A program made the translations under genes and the position numbers. Shown piece after piece: positions 27,801-36,136 of a stretch of 48,802 bases of DNA (its first letter is position 1; every line of letters begins with the position of its first letter). The notes beneath the pieces are model-generated. The model did not search any database, was not told the DNA's origin, and saw only the letters and a list, made by a program, of their open reading frames with translations. This DNA is from Carboxylicivirga sp. M1479 (GTDB lineage: Bacteria > Bacteroidota > Bacteroidia > Bacteroidales > Marinilabiliaceae), in NCBI RefSeq assembly GCF_007097485.1, contig NZ_VKDE01000034.1:1-48802 (forward strand), written 5' to 3'.

Positions 27801-28627
27801 ATGATTGTTTCACGGTCAATAATAACCTCATTTCGCTCAATCGATACTACTTCACCAGTATCTTCATCAACAAAATCCTCAATCCAGCTCTTAAGAACAC
27901 GAGCTGCTAGCTTACGGCCAACAACTTTTTTAAGACTCGCTTTATTAACTTTAATTTCGTCAGCCAAGTCGAAGATCGCCAAGATATCTTTATCTCCTTC
28001 GTAACCAATGGCTCTTAACAATGTTGTAACAGGTAACTTTTTCTTCCTGTCGATGTAGGCGTACATCACACTGTTGATATCGGTAGCAAACTCAATCCAT
28101 GACCCTTTGAAAGGTATTATACGTGCAGAGTATAATTTTGTACCATTTGCGTGAACGCTTTGCCCAAAGAACACACCAGGCGAACGGTGTAACTGGCTAA
28201 CAACAACACGCTCAGCTCCATTAATAATGAAACTACCCTTATCGGTCATATAAGGGATTGTACCTAAGTAAACGTCTTGTACCACAGTATCAAAATCCTC
28301 ATGCTCAGGATCGGTACAATACAACTTTAACTTAGCTTTTAGAGGTACACTATATGTTAAACCTCTTTCTATGCACTCAGGAATGGTGTAACGGGCTGGA
28401 TCAATCGAGAAATCAAGAAACTCAAGAACAAAATTGTTTCTTGTGTCGGTAATTGGAAAGTTCTCGTTGAAAACCTGATACAACCCCTCCAATGTTCTTT
28501 CTTCAGGGGTGGTTCCCATCTGAAAAAATTCGCGGAAAGATTTCAATTGCACCTCCAGTAAATCAGGGTAATTTAACCTGTTCTGGATCGAAGCAAAACT
28601 AATCCTCTCTGTAGTATTTGGAGTCAT
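24818..28627 (-). CDS. rpoB: RNA polymerase beta subunit
   Basis: A 1269-residue beta subunit. The rifampicin-region segment is present ([18 protein letters not shown], then [12 protein letters not shown]), as are the [12 protein letters not shown] and C-terminal [20 protein letters not shown] blocks. The [11 protein letters not shown] sequence carries no obvious resistance change that I can identify. The gene is preceded by an attenuator-like hairpin after rplL and followed by rpoC. Confidence 0.99.
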   Translation of the reverse strand: MTPNTTERISFASIQNRLNYPDLLEVQLKSFREFFQMGTTPEERTLEGLYQVFNENFPITDTRNNFVLEFLDFSIDPARYTIPECIERGLTYSVPLKAKLKLYCTDPEHEDFDTVVQDVYLGTIPYMTDKGSFIINGAERVVVSQLHRSPGVFFGQSVHANGTKLYSARIIPFKGSWIEFATDINSVMYAYIDRKKKLPVTTLLRAIGYEGDKDILAIFDLADEIKVNKASLKKVVGRKLAARVLKSWIEDFVDEDTGEVVSIERNEVIIDRETIITEEHVDEIIDSGSKTILLHKENQNLSDFAIIYNTLQKDPCNSEKEAVVHIYRQLRNAEPPDEATARDVIDKLFFSDKRYDLGEVGRYRLNKKLQQNADWESKVLSRADIIAIIKHLIQLINSKTDVDDIDHLSNRRVRTVGEQMANQFGVGLARMARTIRERMNVRDNEVFTPIDLINSKTLSSVINSFFGTNALSQFMDQTNPLAEITHKRRMSALGPGGLSRERAGFEVRDVHYTHYGRLCPIETPEGPNIGLISSLCVYAKINDLGFIETPYRQVTEGQVDLSNEGVSYLTAEEEESKIIAQANAPLKEDGFFKNDRVKAREEGDFPVVEPNEVHMMDVAPNQIASVAASLIPFLEHDDANRALMGSNMMRQAVPLLVPESPIVGTGLEGKLIQDSRTHIVAEGDGVVEYVDADEIVIRYDYSDDERYVSFEGETRRYPIIKYQKTNQNTCIDVKPLVEKGQRVEKGMILTDGYSTQKGELGLGRNLKVAFMPWKGYNFEDAIVISEKVVRNDVFTSVHIDEYSLEVRDTKRGLEELTSDIPNVSEEATKDLDENGLIRIGAHVTPGDILIGKITPKGESDPTPEEKLLRAIFGEKAGDVKDASLKASPSLKGVVIDKKLFSRIVKDRKSRTSEKSQITKIDEDFIRATDELKSRLVDKLFSQVNGKTSQGVKDYFDVDIVSKGTKFTQKILNDIDYINVNPNKWTTDKDKNELIAKVIHNYRMKHKELEAKEKRQKYNVTIGDELPAGIVQLAKVYIAKKRKITVGDKMAGRHGNKGIVSRIVRAEDMPFLEDGTPVDIVLNPLGVPSRMNLGQIYETVLGWAGLKLGVKFATPIFDGAKMDDMNGWTDKAEIPRYGRTYLYDGGTGERFHQPATVGVIYMLKLGHMVEDKMHARSIGPYSLITQQPLGGKAQFGGQRFGEMEVWALEAFGAANILQEILTVKSDDVIGRAKAYESIVKGDGLPTPGIPESLNVLLHEMRGLGLSVNLE

Positions 28628-28665
28628 CTATCAACTTATTTATTGAACCTAAAATATAAAAGCAC

Positions 28666-28704
28666 AAAAAGGTTTAGGAGTCAGCTTGCGCTGATTCCTA
28701 AACC
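28666..28704 (-). terminator. rplL-rpoB attenuator/terminator
   Basis: A 15-bp stem (28671-28685 with 28690-28704) has one G-U pair and a 4-nt loop, followed on the minus strand by TTTTTG. It sits between rplL and rpoB, where partial termination is known in E. coli to lower rpoBC expression relative to the ribosomal proteins. Confidence 0.85.
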
Positions 28705-28728
28705 GGATATCCTTATATTGGACGTAAA

Positions 28729-29103
28729 TTACTTAAGTTCAACTTCTGCTCCTGCCTCTTCTAATTGAGATTTTAATGCTTCAGCTTCTTCTTTAGTAAC
28801 TTTCTCCTTCAATGCAGTTGGAGCTTTGTCAACTAATTCTTTAGCTTCTTTAAGACCAACGCCAGTCATTTCTTTTACTAACTTAACGATAGCTAATTTA
28901 GAACCACCTGGAGAGTTTAAGATTACATCAAACTCAGTCTGTTCAGCAGCAGCAGCTTCGCCACCAGCAGCAGGACCTGCAACAGCTACAGCTGCAGCAG
29001 CAGGTTCGATACCATACTCTTCTTTTAAAATTTCAGCAAGTTCGTTAACATCTTTAACAGTTAAATTTACTAACTCTTCTGCAAGCTTTTTGATATCAGC
29101 CAT
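28729..29103 (-). CDS. rplL: 50S ribosomal protein L7/L12
   Basis: A 124-residue acidic protein with an N-terminal dimerisation domain, an Ala/Gly-rich hinge (about 34-53) and a C-terminal factor-binding domain containing [13 protein letters not shown]. It forms the stalk with L10, encoded 35 bp upstream. It lies immediately before the attenuator hairpin. Confidence 0.98.
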   Translation of the reverse strand: MADIKKLAEELVNLTVKDVNELAEILKEEYGIEPAAAAVAVAGPAAGGEAAAAEQTEFDVILNSPGGSKLAIVKLVKEMTGVGLKEAKELVDKAPTALKEKVTKEEAEALKSQLEEAGAEVELK

Positions 29104-29138
29104 TTTTCTATTTATTAAATATTGTTTTTTTACTAAAA

Positions 29139-29657
29139 TTATTCTTTTTCTGCTATGGTTTGTAATAAACCGTGTATTGTTGAACCTCCTGATTGAAGCG
29201 CAGAAACAACATTTTTCATTGGCGACTGTAATAATCCAATAACATCACCAAGCAATTCGTCCTTAGACTTAATACTACATAGTGCTTCTAATTGATCTGC
29301 ACCTACGTATACTGATTCTTCTACGTATGCACTTTTTAGAGTTGGTTTGTCGCTAGACTTTGTGAACTCTTTGATCAATTTAGCAGGAACATTACCCGTG
29401 TTTGAAAACATCACAGCAGTAGTTCCAACTAATGTAGGATAAATATCTTCGAAATTACCTTCTAACTGTTCCAAGGCTTTACGTAAGATGGTATTTTTTA
29501 CCATTACCATCTTTACTTCTTCCTTAAAACAAGTACGACGCAAGTTACTACTCGTCTCTGCATTTAAACCACCTGCTTCAGTTACATAAAAGTGACTGTA
29601 TTCATTAAGGTTTGAAAGCAGCTCATTGACAATTATACTTTTATCTTCTTTTCTCAT
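29139..29657 (-). CDS. rplJ: 50S ribosomal protein L10
   Basis: A 172-residue L10 with the N-terminal rRNA-binding domain ([12 protein letters not shown] ... [24 protein letters not shown]) and a C-terminal helix that carries L7/L12 dimers. It lies 27 bp after rplA and before rplL, the usual order. No long L10-binding leader is seen in the short gap. Confidence 0.98.
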   Translation of the reverse strand: MRKEDKSIIVNELLSNLNEYSHFYVTEAGGLNAETSSNLRRTCFKEEVKMVMVKNTILRKALEQLEGNFEDIYPTLVGTTAVMFSNTGNVPAKLIKEFTKSSDKPTLKSAYVEESVYVGADQLEALCSIKSKDELLGDVIGLLQSPMKNVVSALQSGGSTIHGLLQTIAEKE

Positions 29658-29684
29658 GATTCCTTTGTCTTTAAAAATTAAACA

Positions 29685-30380
29685 TTAAGCATCAACCGAC
29701 TTAGGTTCGATGCGAATACCAGGACTCATAGTACTTGAAAGACTAATACTTTTGACGTAAGTTCCTTTAGCAGCAGAAGGCTTAAGCTTCATAATTGTGC
29801 TCATAAATTCCTTTACGTTGTCAATTATCTTTTCTTCGGTAAATGAAACTTTACCAATTGAAGTATGAACAATACCGTAACGATCAACTTTAAAGTCGAT
29901 TTTACCAGCTTTAACTTCGTTTACAGCTTTTGCTATATCCATAGTTACAGTACCACTCTTTGGATTTGGCATAAGACCGCGTGGTCCTAAGATACGTCCA
30001 AGAGCACCTACTTTAGCCATTACGCTAGGCATTGTTATGATCACATCAACATCAGTCCAACCGCCTTTGATTTTCTCGATGTATTCATCTAATCCAACAA
30101 AATCGGCACCAGCTGCCTTTGCTTCCTCTTCTTTGTCAGGCGTACACATTACAAGAACGCGTGTTACCTTTCCAGTTCCGTGAGGCAAAGTGACAACTCC
30201 TCTAACCATCTGGTTCGCTTTACGAGGATCAACTCCTAAGCGAACATCCATGTCAATAGAGGCATCAAATTTGGTAGTGGTTATTTCCTTTACCAATTTT
30301 GCAGCTTCCTCAACATTGTAATGTTTTGAGGCATCGATTTTTTCTAACGCTAACTTTTTATTTTTTGTTAGTTTTGTCAT
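29685..30380 (-). CDS. rplA: 50S ribosomal protein L1
   Basis: A 231-residue L1. Typical blocks are [36 protein letters not shown] (split over domains I and II) and the C-terminal [16 protein letters not shown]. It binds 23S rRNA at the L1 stalk and in other bacteria represses the L11 operon. It is 19 bp after rplK. Confidence 0.98.
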   Translation of the reverse strand: MTKLTKNKKLALEKIDASKHYNVEEAAKLVKEITTTKFDASIDMDVRLGVDPRKANQMVRGVVTLPHGTGKVTRVLVMCTPDKEEEAKAAGADFVGLDEYIEKIKGGWTDVDVIITMPSVMAKVGALGRILGPRGLMPNPKSGTVTMDIAKAVNEVKAGKIDFKVDRYGIVHTSIGKVSFTEEKIIDNVKEFMSTIMKLKPSAAKGTYVKSISLSSTMSPGIRIEPKSVDA

Positions 30381-30399
30381 TTTCGCAAAAAGGTCTTAA

Positions 30400-30843
30400 T
30401 TAGTTACTACCGGGGAATTCACCTGAAACGGTTACTCCCATACTTCTCGCGGTACCGGCAATCATCCTCATTGCAGATTCTACAGTAAAACAATTCAAGT
30501 CAGCCATCTTATCTTCGGCAATTGTTCTCACCTGATCCCAAGTGACAGAACCAACTTTCTTACGGTTAGGCTCCGGAGAACCACCTTTAAGCTTAGCTGC
30601 TTCCAATACTTGAACAGATGCCGGAGGTGTTTTAATAACAAAGTCAAAAGACTTGTCTTTATACACCGAGATGACCACAGGTAAAACTTTACCAGCTTTT
30701 TCCTGTGTTCTGGCATTGAATTGCTTACAGAATTCCATAATATTCACTCCCTTAGCACCTAACGCAGGTCCTACAGGAGGTGAAGGATTTGCCGCACCAC
30801 CCTTAATCTGAAGTTTGATAAAGGTTTCTACTTCTTTAGCCAT
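30400..30843 (-). CDS. rplK: 50S ribosomal protein L11
   Basis: A 147-residue L11. The N-terminal [11 protein letters not shown] segment and the C-terminal rRNA-binding domain ([12 protein letters not shown]) are intact. It is the first gene of the L11-L1 pair, with a 107-bp gap after nusG that contains a perfect -7 box. Confidence 0.98.
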   Translation of the reverse strand: MAKEVETFIKLQIKGGAANPSPPVGPALGAKGVNIMEFCKQFNARTQEKAGKVLPVVISVYKDKSFDFVIKTPPASVQVLEAAKLKGGSPEPNRKKVGSVTWDQVRTIAEDKMADLNCFTVESAMRMIAGTARSMGVTVSGEFPGSN

Positions 30844-30910
30844 TGTAGCAATTCGTATTTATTAATAAATATAGTTTATCGGTTTAAAAAAGATTTTGTA
30901 CTTGTAGATG

Positions 30911-30918
30911 CAAACATA
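30911..30918 (-). promoter_or_regulatory. candidate -7 box of an internal promoter before rplK
   Basis: The minus strand reads TATGTTTG, an exact match to TAnnTTTG, 68 bp before the rplK start codon. No clear TTTG is found at the -33 position, so this is weaker than the tRNA-Tyr promoter. Confidence 0.35.
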
Positions 30919-30950
30919 AAGTTTACACGGAAGCCATTACTACTAAGCTA

Positions 30951-31496
30951 CTATTCTTTTTCTACCTGCATAAAACTCAACTCCAATGGTGTTTTTCTTC
31001 CGAAAATTTTCACCATTACTTTCAATTTTTTCTTTTCCTCGTTGACCTCTTCAATTAAACCATTGAAGCCATTAAATGGACCATCAATAACTTTAACTGT
31101 TTCACCAACAAAGTAAGGCACATTGATTTCCTCATCTGTTTCATTCAGCTCATCAACCTTACCTAAAATACGGTTAACTTCTGATTGTCTTAATGGAACA
31201 GGTGTGTCATTATTATCATTTAAGAAGCCGATCACATTCGGAATATTCCTAAGAATGTGAGGTATCTCTCCTACCATTGCAGCTTCTACCAATACATAAC
31301 CAGGTAAATAAGGACGCTCTTTGCTTACTTTTTTACCATTACGTATTTGATAAACTTTTTCGGTTGGTATCAATACCTGACTAACGTAATCGGTTAGCTT
31401 TAAGCCAGCGATTTCGCTTTCGACATATTCTTTAACTTTCTTTTCCTTCCCTCCAATTGCTCGAAGGACGTACCATTTTTTATTGACTTCTGCCAT
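30951..31496 (-). CDS. nusG: transcription elongation/antitermination factor NusG
   Basis: A 181-residue NusG with the NGN domain (starts [16 protein letters not shown]) and a C-terminal KOW domain (about 125-181, [13 protein letters not shown]). It binds RNA polymerase and couples transcription to translation or termination. The start is 19 bp after secE, the normal order. Confidence 0.97.
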   Translation of the reverse strand: MAEVNKKWYVLRAIGGKEKKVKEYVESEIAGLKLTDYVSQVLIPTEKVYQIRNGKKVSKERPYLPGYVLVEAAMVGEIPHILRNIPNVIGFLNDNNDTPVPLRQSEVNRILGKVDELNETDEEINVPYFVGETVKVIDGPFNGFNGLIEEVNEEKKKLKVMVKIFGRKTPLELSFMQVEKE

Positions 31497-31515
31497 TATC
31501 TGAGAGTCCTAATAA

Positions 31516-31710
31516 TTAGTAAAGGCGTTTGTAAACCCAATCTAAAAGATTATCAAATGAGTAGTCCATTGCGAAAATTACTCCTGCAATAATTACAGAC
31601 GCAACCATTACTACAATTGCACTATTGGTTAACTCAGACCAGCTTGGCCATGATGTTTTATGAACCAATTCATTCTGTACATCTTTGAAATATGTCGTTA
31701 TCTTACTCAT
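31516..31710 (-). CDS. secE: preprotein translocase subunit SecE
   Basis: A 64-residue single-span SecE. A short amphipathic N-terminal helix (ITTYFKDVQNELVHKTSWPSW) precedes one membrane segment (about 29-50). I chose the ATG at 31708-31710; an in-frame ATG four codons upstream is less likely. It lies between tRNA-Trp and nusG. Confidence 0.92.
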   Translation of the reverse strand: MSKITTYFKDVQNELVHKTSWPSWSELTNSAIVVMVASVIIAGVIFAMDYSFDNLLDWVYKRLY

Positions 31711-31727
31711 AGTACTTATCATTAATT

Positions 31728-31763
31728 AGCCGCTTTAAAATTCATGAAAATTTCAAAGCGGTT
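31728..31763 (-). other. hairpin between tRNA-Trp and secE
   Basis: AGCCGCTTT (31728-31736) pairs with AAAGCGGTT (31755-31763) with one G-U pair. There is no T-run in the minus direction. It is probably a folding or processing element at the 3' side of the tRNA. Confidence 0.4.
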
Positions 31764-31770
31764 ATTCGTG

Positions 31771-31843
31771 CACGGGAGGAGCGACTCGAACGCCCGACAC
31801 CTGGTTTTGGAGACCAGTGCTCTACCAACTGAGCTACACCCGT
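31771..31843 (-). tRNA. trnW: tRNA-Trp (CCA)
   Basis: A 73-nt cloverleaf. The acceptor stem ACGGGTG/CTCCCGT has one U-U mismatch, the anticodon loop CTCCAAA gives anticodon CCA, and the T-loop is TTCGAGT. The 3' CCA is not encoded. It is embedded in the tuf-secE unit. Confidence 0.95.
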
Positions 31844-31846
31844 AAA

Positions 31847-31873
31847 ATAACCGGAAGCAAAACTTCCGGTTAT
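31847..31873 (-). terminator. terminator-like hairpin after tuf
   Basis: An 11-bp perfect stem (31847-31857 with 31863-31873) has a 5-nt loop, followed on the minus strand by TTTTACGGG. The T-run is short and the tRNA-Trp gene begins almost at once, so partial termination or RNA processing is likely. Confidence 0.65.
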
Positions 31874-31891
31874 ATATATTCTAATCAGTGA

Positions 31892-33079
31892 TTAGTCAAG
31901 AATTTCAGTAACCTGACCAGCACCTACAGTTCTACCACCTTCACGGATAGCGAAACGTAGACCTTGGTTCAATGCAACTGGGTAGATCAAATCTACAGTA
32001 ATAGTTACGTTATCACCAGGCATTACCATTTCAGTTCCTTCAGGAAGAGTAATCTCACCAGTTACGTCTAATGTACGTAAATAGAACTGAGGACGGTATT
32101 TGTTGTGGAAAGGAGTGTGACGACCACCTTCTTCTTTCTTCAATACATAAATCTCACCTTTAAACTTAGAGTGAGGAGTGATTGAACCAGGCTTAGCAAG
32201 TACCATACCACGCTTGATTTCAGCTTTGTCGATACCACGTAATAAAAGACCTACGTTATCACCAGCTTCACCACGGTCAAGAATCTTACGGAACATCTCA
32301 ACACCAGTACATACAGTTTTCTTACCTTCAGCACCTAAACCAATGATCTGCATTTCTTCACCAGAGTTGATAACACCAGTTTCGATACGACCAGTAGCAA
32401 CAGTACCACGACCTGTAATAGAGAATACATCCTCAACAGGCATTAAGAAATCTTTTTCAACATCACGTGGAGGAAGTGGAATCCACTCATCAACGGCTGC
32501 CATTAATTCCATAATTTTGTCTACCCACTGAGGATCGTTATTTAATCCACCTAGAGCAGAACCCATGATAACAGGAGAGTTATCACCATCAAACTCGTAG
32601 AAGCTTAATAGGTCACGAACTTCCATTTCAACAAGCTCTAAAAGCTCTTCATCATCAACCATGTCAACTTTGTTCAAGAAAACAACGATTTTAGGTACAT
32701 TTACCTGACGACAAAGTAGGATGTGCTCGCGTGTTTGAGGCATAGGACCATCAGTAGCAGCACATACAAGGATAGCACCGTCCATCTGGGCAGCACCAGT
32801 TACCATGTTCTTCACGTAATCCGCGTGACCAGGACAGTCAACGTGCGCATAGTGACGATTTTCTGTTTCATACTCAACGTGAGCAGTATTAATTGTAATA
32901 CCCCTTTCTTTCTCTTCAGGAGCATTGTCGATCTGATCAAAGTCTTTAACGTCACAGAATCCTTTAGATGCCAACACAGTCGTAATTGCTGCAGTTAACG
33001 TAGTTTTACCGTGGTCAACGTGACCGATGGTACCGATATTAACGTGAGGCTTCGTCCTTTGAAATGTTTCTTTAGCCAT
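31892..33079 (-). CDS. tuf: elongation factor Tu
   Basis: A 395-residue EF-Tu. The P-loop GHVDHGKT spans 19-26, DCPGH and NKVD (G3 and G4) are intact, and domains II and III follow. It delivers aminoacyl-tRNA to the ribosome. It lies between tRNA-Gly upstream and tRNA-Trp downstream. Confidence 0.99.
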   Translation of the reverse strand: MAKETFQRTKPHVNIGTIGHVDHGKTTLTAAITTVLASKGFCDVKDFDQIDNAPEEKERGITINTAHVEYETENRHYAHVDCPGHADYVKNMVTGAAQMDGAILVCAATDGPMPQTREHILLCRQVNVPKIVVFLNKVDMVDDEELLELVEMEVRDLLSFYEFDGDNSPVIMGSALGGLNNDPQWVDKIMELMAAVDEWIPLPPRDVEKDFLMPVEDVFSITGRGTVATGRIETGVINSGEEMQIIGLGAEGKKTVCTGVEMFRKILDRGEAGDNVGLLLRGIDKAEIKRGMVLAKPGSITPHSKFKGEIYVLKKEEGGRHTPFHNKYRPQFYLRTLDVTGEITLPEGTEMVMPGDNVTITVDLIYPVALNQGLRFAIREGGRTVGAGQVTEILD

Positions 33080-33161
33080 AACTCGAAATATTAGACAATT
33101 AGATATAAATTGAATCTTTAATTAATATTCTTAAGGAATCTCTTTCGCAACTCTTAAAGAG

Positions 33162-33234
33162 AGCGGGAGACGGGGCTCAAACCCGCGACCCTCAGCTTGG
33201 AAGGCTGATGCTCTATCAACTGAGCTACTCCCGC
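33162..33234 (-). tRNA. trnG: tRNA-Gly (TCC)
   Basis: A 73-nt cloverleaf with perfect acceptor stem GCGGGAG/CTCCCGC, anticodon loop CTTCCAA (anticodon TCC), T-loop TTTGAGC and a T discriminator typical of glycine tRNAs. Confidence 0.96.
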
Positions 33235-33311
33235 GATTTTTTCACAGGACGTTAAAGATAAAAAAAATCTATCTTAATGTCAGTAAAAAACAGATTAAGA
33301 TCCTAAAAAAG

Positions 33312-33394
33312 TGGGGAGAGCAGGATTCGAACCTACGAAGACATAAGTCAGCGGAGTTACAGTCCGCCCCAGTTGGCCACTTTGGTATCTCCCC
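33312..33394 (-). tRNA. trnY: tRNA-Tyr (GTA)
   Basis: An 83-nt class II tRNA with acceptor stem GGGGAGA/TCTCCCC, anticodon loop CTGTAAC (anticodon GTA), a long variable arm and an A discriminator. It is the first gene of the tRNA-tuf unit. Confidence 0.96.
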
Positions 33395-33527
33395 AAAAAA
33401 ATTACACTATTTAAAAGATCGTTGTCAGAAAACACTGACTTTATTTCATTTCAATAGGCCGACAACCATAGTCAATCAGCCTATTTATAGTGCTTTAGCG
33501 TTGTTTTTCAACCCTAAATTCGGTGTG

Positions 33528-33558
33528 CAAATGTATAATTAATTTACAAGACCACAAA
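33528..33558 (-). promoter_or_regulatory. promoter of the tRNA-Tyr/tRNA-Gly/tuf unit
   Basis: On the minus strand, TTTG (33558-33555) is followed after 19 bp by TACATTTG (33535-33528). Both boxes match the Bacteroidota sigma-ABfr consensus exactly. Transcription would begin some 125 bp before tRNA-Tyr. Confidence 0.8.
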
Positions 33559-33579
33559 AAAAAATTACTCTTTTTTAAT

Positions 33580-33879
33580 TTATTTGGCACGCACCTTTTC
33601 TTTCCATTTAATCAGCTGCTTACGCAAGGCATCAACAGCTAAATCTACACCTTCTTCAAATGTTTTATTTTGCTTTTTGGCAAACAACTCATTACCAGGA
33701 AGACTTAAACTAATTTCCACAACCTTATTTTCGGTCGAATCCGACTTATCTAATTTTAATATTACTTCAGCAGACACAATACCGTCAAAGAACTGCTCTA
33801 ATTTACCAACCTTTTGCTGTATAAACTCCTCTAATTGTACCGATGCATCAAAGCGTACTGATTGAATTGTAATATTCAT
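33580..33879 (-). CDS. hpf: ribosome hibernation-promoting factor, short form
   Basis: A 99-residue HPF/RaiA-fold protein (beta-alpha-beta-beta-beta-alpha). It starts MNITIQSVRF and ends with a basic helix (ALRKQLIKWKEKVRAK). It lacks the C-terminal dimerisation domain of long HPF, so a partner would be needed for 100S ribosome formation. Its start overlaps the xerC-like stop by 4 bp. Confidence 0.92.
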   Translation of the reverse strand: MNITIQSVRFDASVQLEEFIQQKVGKLEQFFDGIVSAEVILKLDKSDSTENKVVEISLSLPGNELFAKKQNKTFEEGVDLAVDALRKQLIKWKEKVRAK

Positions 33880-34781
33880 ATATAATCCTCCATCTTTTCG
33901 GCTCTTGGATGAGCCTGTTTATAAATAGAATTTAGCTGTTTAAACGAATTATGAGTATAAACTTCGGTTGCAGCTAAACTTGAATGTCCTAATAATTCTT
34001 TGATGGCATTTAAATCAGCTCCTTTATTGAGCAATGCCGTTGCAAAAGTATGCCGTATGACGTGAGGACTTTTTTTCACAACAGTAGACACCTGATTTAA
34101 ATAACCATTAACCACGCGATAAACCAACTTACTATACACTGGCAATCCCTTTTCTGTCAAAAACAAATTAGTTTTTACCCTTTCTGAAAATAATCTATCA
34201 CGCTCTTTCATATAACGAACAAGCGACACTTTTAGTTCTTTCATAAATGGTATTATCCGCTCCTTATTTCTTTTCCCGCGAACCTTGAATAACTCGTTAG
34301 AAAAATCAATTTGATCATCGGTCAATCCCACTAATTCCGACAAGCGCATTCCGGTATTGTAAAAAACCTCCAAAATAAGCCGATCCCTCATTCCTTTAAA
34401 ATCTTCACTAAAAACAACATGATCAAGAAGAACATCCATCTCTTGCTCTTTTACAAATACAGGCAAACGCTTAGCCAACTTTGGCGTAATTACCAATTCA
34501 GCCACATTAGTGTCAAGCACCTCTTGCATCATTAAAAATCGAAAGAAAACTTTGAGTGTGGAGATTTTTCGGGTAACAGAACGTGAAGAAACACCATTGT
34601 TAACCATTTTTACCATCCAAGATCGGATGGTTTTAGAAGTTACATCAGTCCAAAGACTAATGCTTTCATCATTTAGAAACTCACAAAATTGACGCATGTC
34701 ATTTTTGTAAGCAATAATTGTATGAGACGAATTTCTTCGCTCAAACTCTAAATATTTATAGAAAGAATCTAAGTATTGCAT
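33876..34781 (-). CDS. xerC: tyrosine recombinase, XerC-like
   Basis: A 301-residue tyrosine recombinase. The N-terminal SAM-like DNA-binding domain (about 1-85) is followed by the catalytic domain with Arg in NTGMRLSEL, a basic KVRGKRNKERIIP strand, HVIRHTFAT (His and second Arg), LGHSS (third His) and the nucleophile Tyr in EVYTHNS. The position between rpsU and hpf, with a 4-bp overlap with hpf, is conserved in Bacteroidota. It is probably the housekeeping dimer-resolution enzyme, although many genomes have several XerC/D paralogues. Confidence 0.88.
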   Translation of the reverse strand: MQYLDSFYKYLEFERRNSSHTIIAYKNDMRQFCEFLNDESISLWTDVTSKTIRSWMVKMVNNGVSSRSVTRKISTLKVFFRFLMMQEVLDTNVAELVITPKLAKRLPVFVKEQEMDVLLDHVVFSEDFKGMRDRLILEVFYNTGMRLSELVGLTDDQIDFSNELFKVRGKRNKERIIPFMKELKVSLVRYMKERDRLFSERVKTNLFLTEKGLPVYSKLVYRVVNGYLNQVSTVVKKSPHVIRHTFATALLNKGADLNAIKELLGHSSLAATEVYTHNSFKQLNSIYKQAHPRAEKMEDYI

Positions 34782-34784
34782 TAA

Positions 34785-34847
34785 CAGAGGGTGTCTTTTT
34801 ATGCTTTAAACGAATATACAAAAAAAGCAGTAAACAGACGCCCTCTG
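34785..34847. repeat. long-range inverted repeat between rpsU and xerC
   Basis: CAGAGGGTGTCT (34785-34796) and AGACGCCCTCTG (34836-34847) are 12-bp inverted arms with one G-U pair and a 39-nt interior. The interior holds a smaller GCTTT/AAAGC pair and an A-rich run that reads as T7 on the minus strand. It may be the rpsU terminator region or a cruciform. Confidence 0.5.
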
Positions 34848-34855
34848 CAATTATT

Positions 34856-35047
34856 TTATTCAGCGTCGCGCTGTAGTTGCTCGATGTATATAGCTTTCTT
34901 TACTTCCTCTCTTCTTACGATAGAAGGCTTAGTAAATGCCTGACGAGATCTTAATTCTCTCATAGCACCAGTCTTCTCGAATTTTCTCTTAAACTTCTTT
35001 AAGGCTCTCTCAATATTTTCGCCTTCTTTAATAGGAATAACTATCAT
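34856..35047 (-). CDS. rpsU: 30S ribosomal protein S21
   Basis: A 63-residue basic S21 with IPIKEGENIERALKKFKRKFEKTG at the N-terminus and a lysine/arginine-rich helix after it. It starts its own transcription unit, with a -7 box 25 bp upstream. Confidence 0.96.
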   Translation of the reverse strand: MIVIPIKEGENIERALKKFKRKFEKTGAMRELRSRQAFTKPSIVRREEVKKAIYIEQLQRDAE

Positions 35048-35071
35048 AACACTTACTTTTTATTTTAACCG

Positions 35072-35102
35072 CAAAATTAGTCATTAAACTACAAAAAATC
35101 AA
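35072..35102 (-). promoter_or_regulatory. probable rpsU promoter
   Basis: The minus strand has TTG (35102-35100), 20 bp, then TAATTTTG (35079-35072), an exact -7 match. The leader to the S21 start codon would be about 20 nt. Confidence 0.6.
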
Positions 35103-35207
35103 TTCAAACAATTCAATTAAACGAACCTGTCGATTTTTTTGCAGGTGCAAAGAAAATGAAGATTAATGATTACAACAAATTTTTGACCATTCTTTTTTAT
35201 TAAATAT

Positions 35208-36119
35208 TCACTCCGCAGACTCACCTACAACAAAATAGCAAGCCAACTTCATGGAATCAACCCGCAGAAAGGCCTCTTGCCCGATGAACTGCCCAATAGA
35301 ATATAACTCATTTCTCTTTCGGGATTCATAAATTTCTTTGGCCATGTAAAAATTTAAATATGGATGATTCTTTAACTGCCGAACACTAGCCTTTGAAATA
35401 TCAATTGGCTTAATCAGAGTTATATCAACAGTTAGGTAATGTTTGTTCTTTTCTATTACCTCATCACTCACCCCATATACTTCGGATAATTGTTCAATAG
35501 AATAATAGCCCCCTATCTTTTTACGATAAGCGATAATTCGTCGAGATAAAACAGGGCCAATTCCATACAACAAAGCAAACATGGCAGTGTCAGCCGAATT
35601 GATTTCTATTTGCATATCATCCGAGATATCCTCTTCACTCAATAGTAATGGTTTACTTCGGAAATGTGCAGCAAGATTATACTTATCCTTTTTCGTCTCG
35701 ATTTTGATTCGACTTCGCCCCTCTTGGCCATGTTTAATAACGATGAACTTTTCCAACTTGCGATACAACAAAGAGTCAACTCCATAAATACCTCTTAATT
35801 GAGAAGCTTGCTTAATACGACCACCCGCTTCACGGTATTTTAACAAATTAATAATGGAGGTGCTTGAAAAACCCAACATCTGTAAACGTGAAACTTTTTC
35901 AATATTAGGATCAAAGAAGAAGACAGTATCCTTCTTTTTCGAAACATCATCCGCTGGATAGCTTACACTTTTAGCCCACAGCACAAGTTCTTCATCAACA
36001 ACACTATTATAGTCGGATTGATAAACGAACAAGTACAACAATAGCAATAACAGGAGAAGAAGCAATCCAAATATTCCTAACTGCTCTCGCCTGGATAATG
36101 TTAATAGGTCTTGCCACAT
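35208..36119 (-). CDS. ComEA-like helix-hairpin-helix protein, membrane anchored
   Basis: A 303-residue protein. One hydrophobic segment near the N-terminus (about 15-33, mostly Leu) anchors it. The rest holds about three helix-hairpin-helix regions: around residues 75-125, 170-230 (EINSADTAMFALLYGIGPVLSRRII, the clearest) and 240-300. The fold binds DNA without sequence preference, and ComEA relatives take part in DNA uptake. A role in uptake is inference. It lies 17 bp after the NSS transporter gene, probably in the same transcript. Confidence 0.8.
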   Translation of the reverse strand: MWQDLLTLSRREQLGIFGLLLLLLLLLLYLFVYQSDYNSVVDEELVLWAKSVSYPADDVSKKKDTVFFFDPNIEKVSRLQMLGFSSTSIINLLKYREAGGRIKQASQLRGIYGVDSLLYRKLEKFIVIKHGQEGRSRIKIETKKDKYNLAAHFRSKPLLLSEEDISDDMQIEINSADTAMFALLYGIGPVLSRRIIAYRKKIGGYYSIEQLSEVYGVSDEVIEKNKHYLTVDITLIKPIDISKASVRQLKNHPYLNFYMAKEIYESRKRNELYSIGQFIGQEAFLRVDSMKLACYFVVGESAE

Positions 36120-36136
36120 TACCTAAATCATTATTT

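Noticed and set aside
33876-34781. mobile element or prophage integrase
   Set aside because: The recombinase lies in a conserved housekeeping order (rpsU, xerC-like, hpf), overlaps hpf and has no att-like repeats or phage genes nearby.
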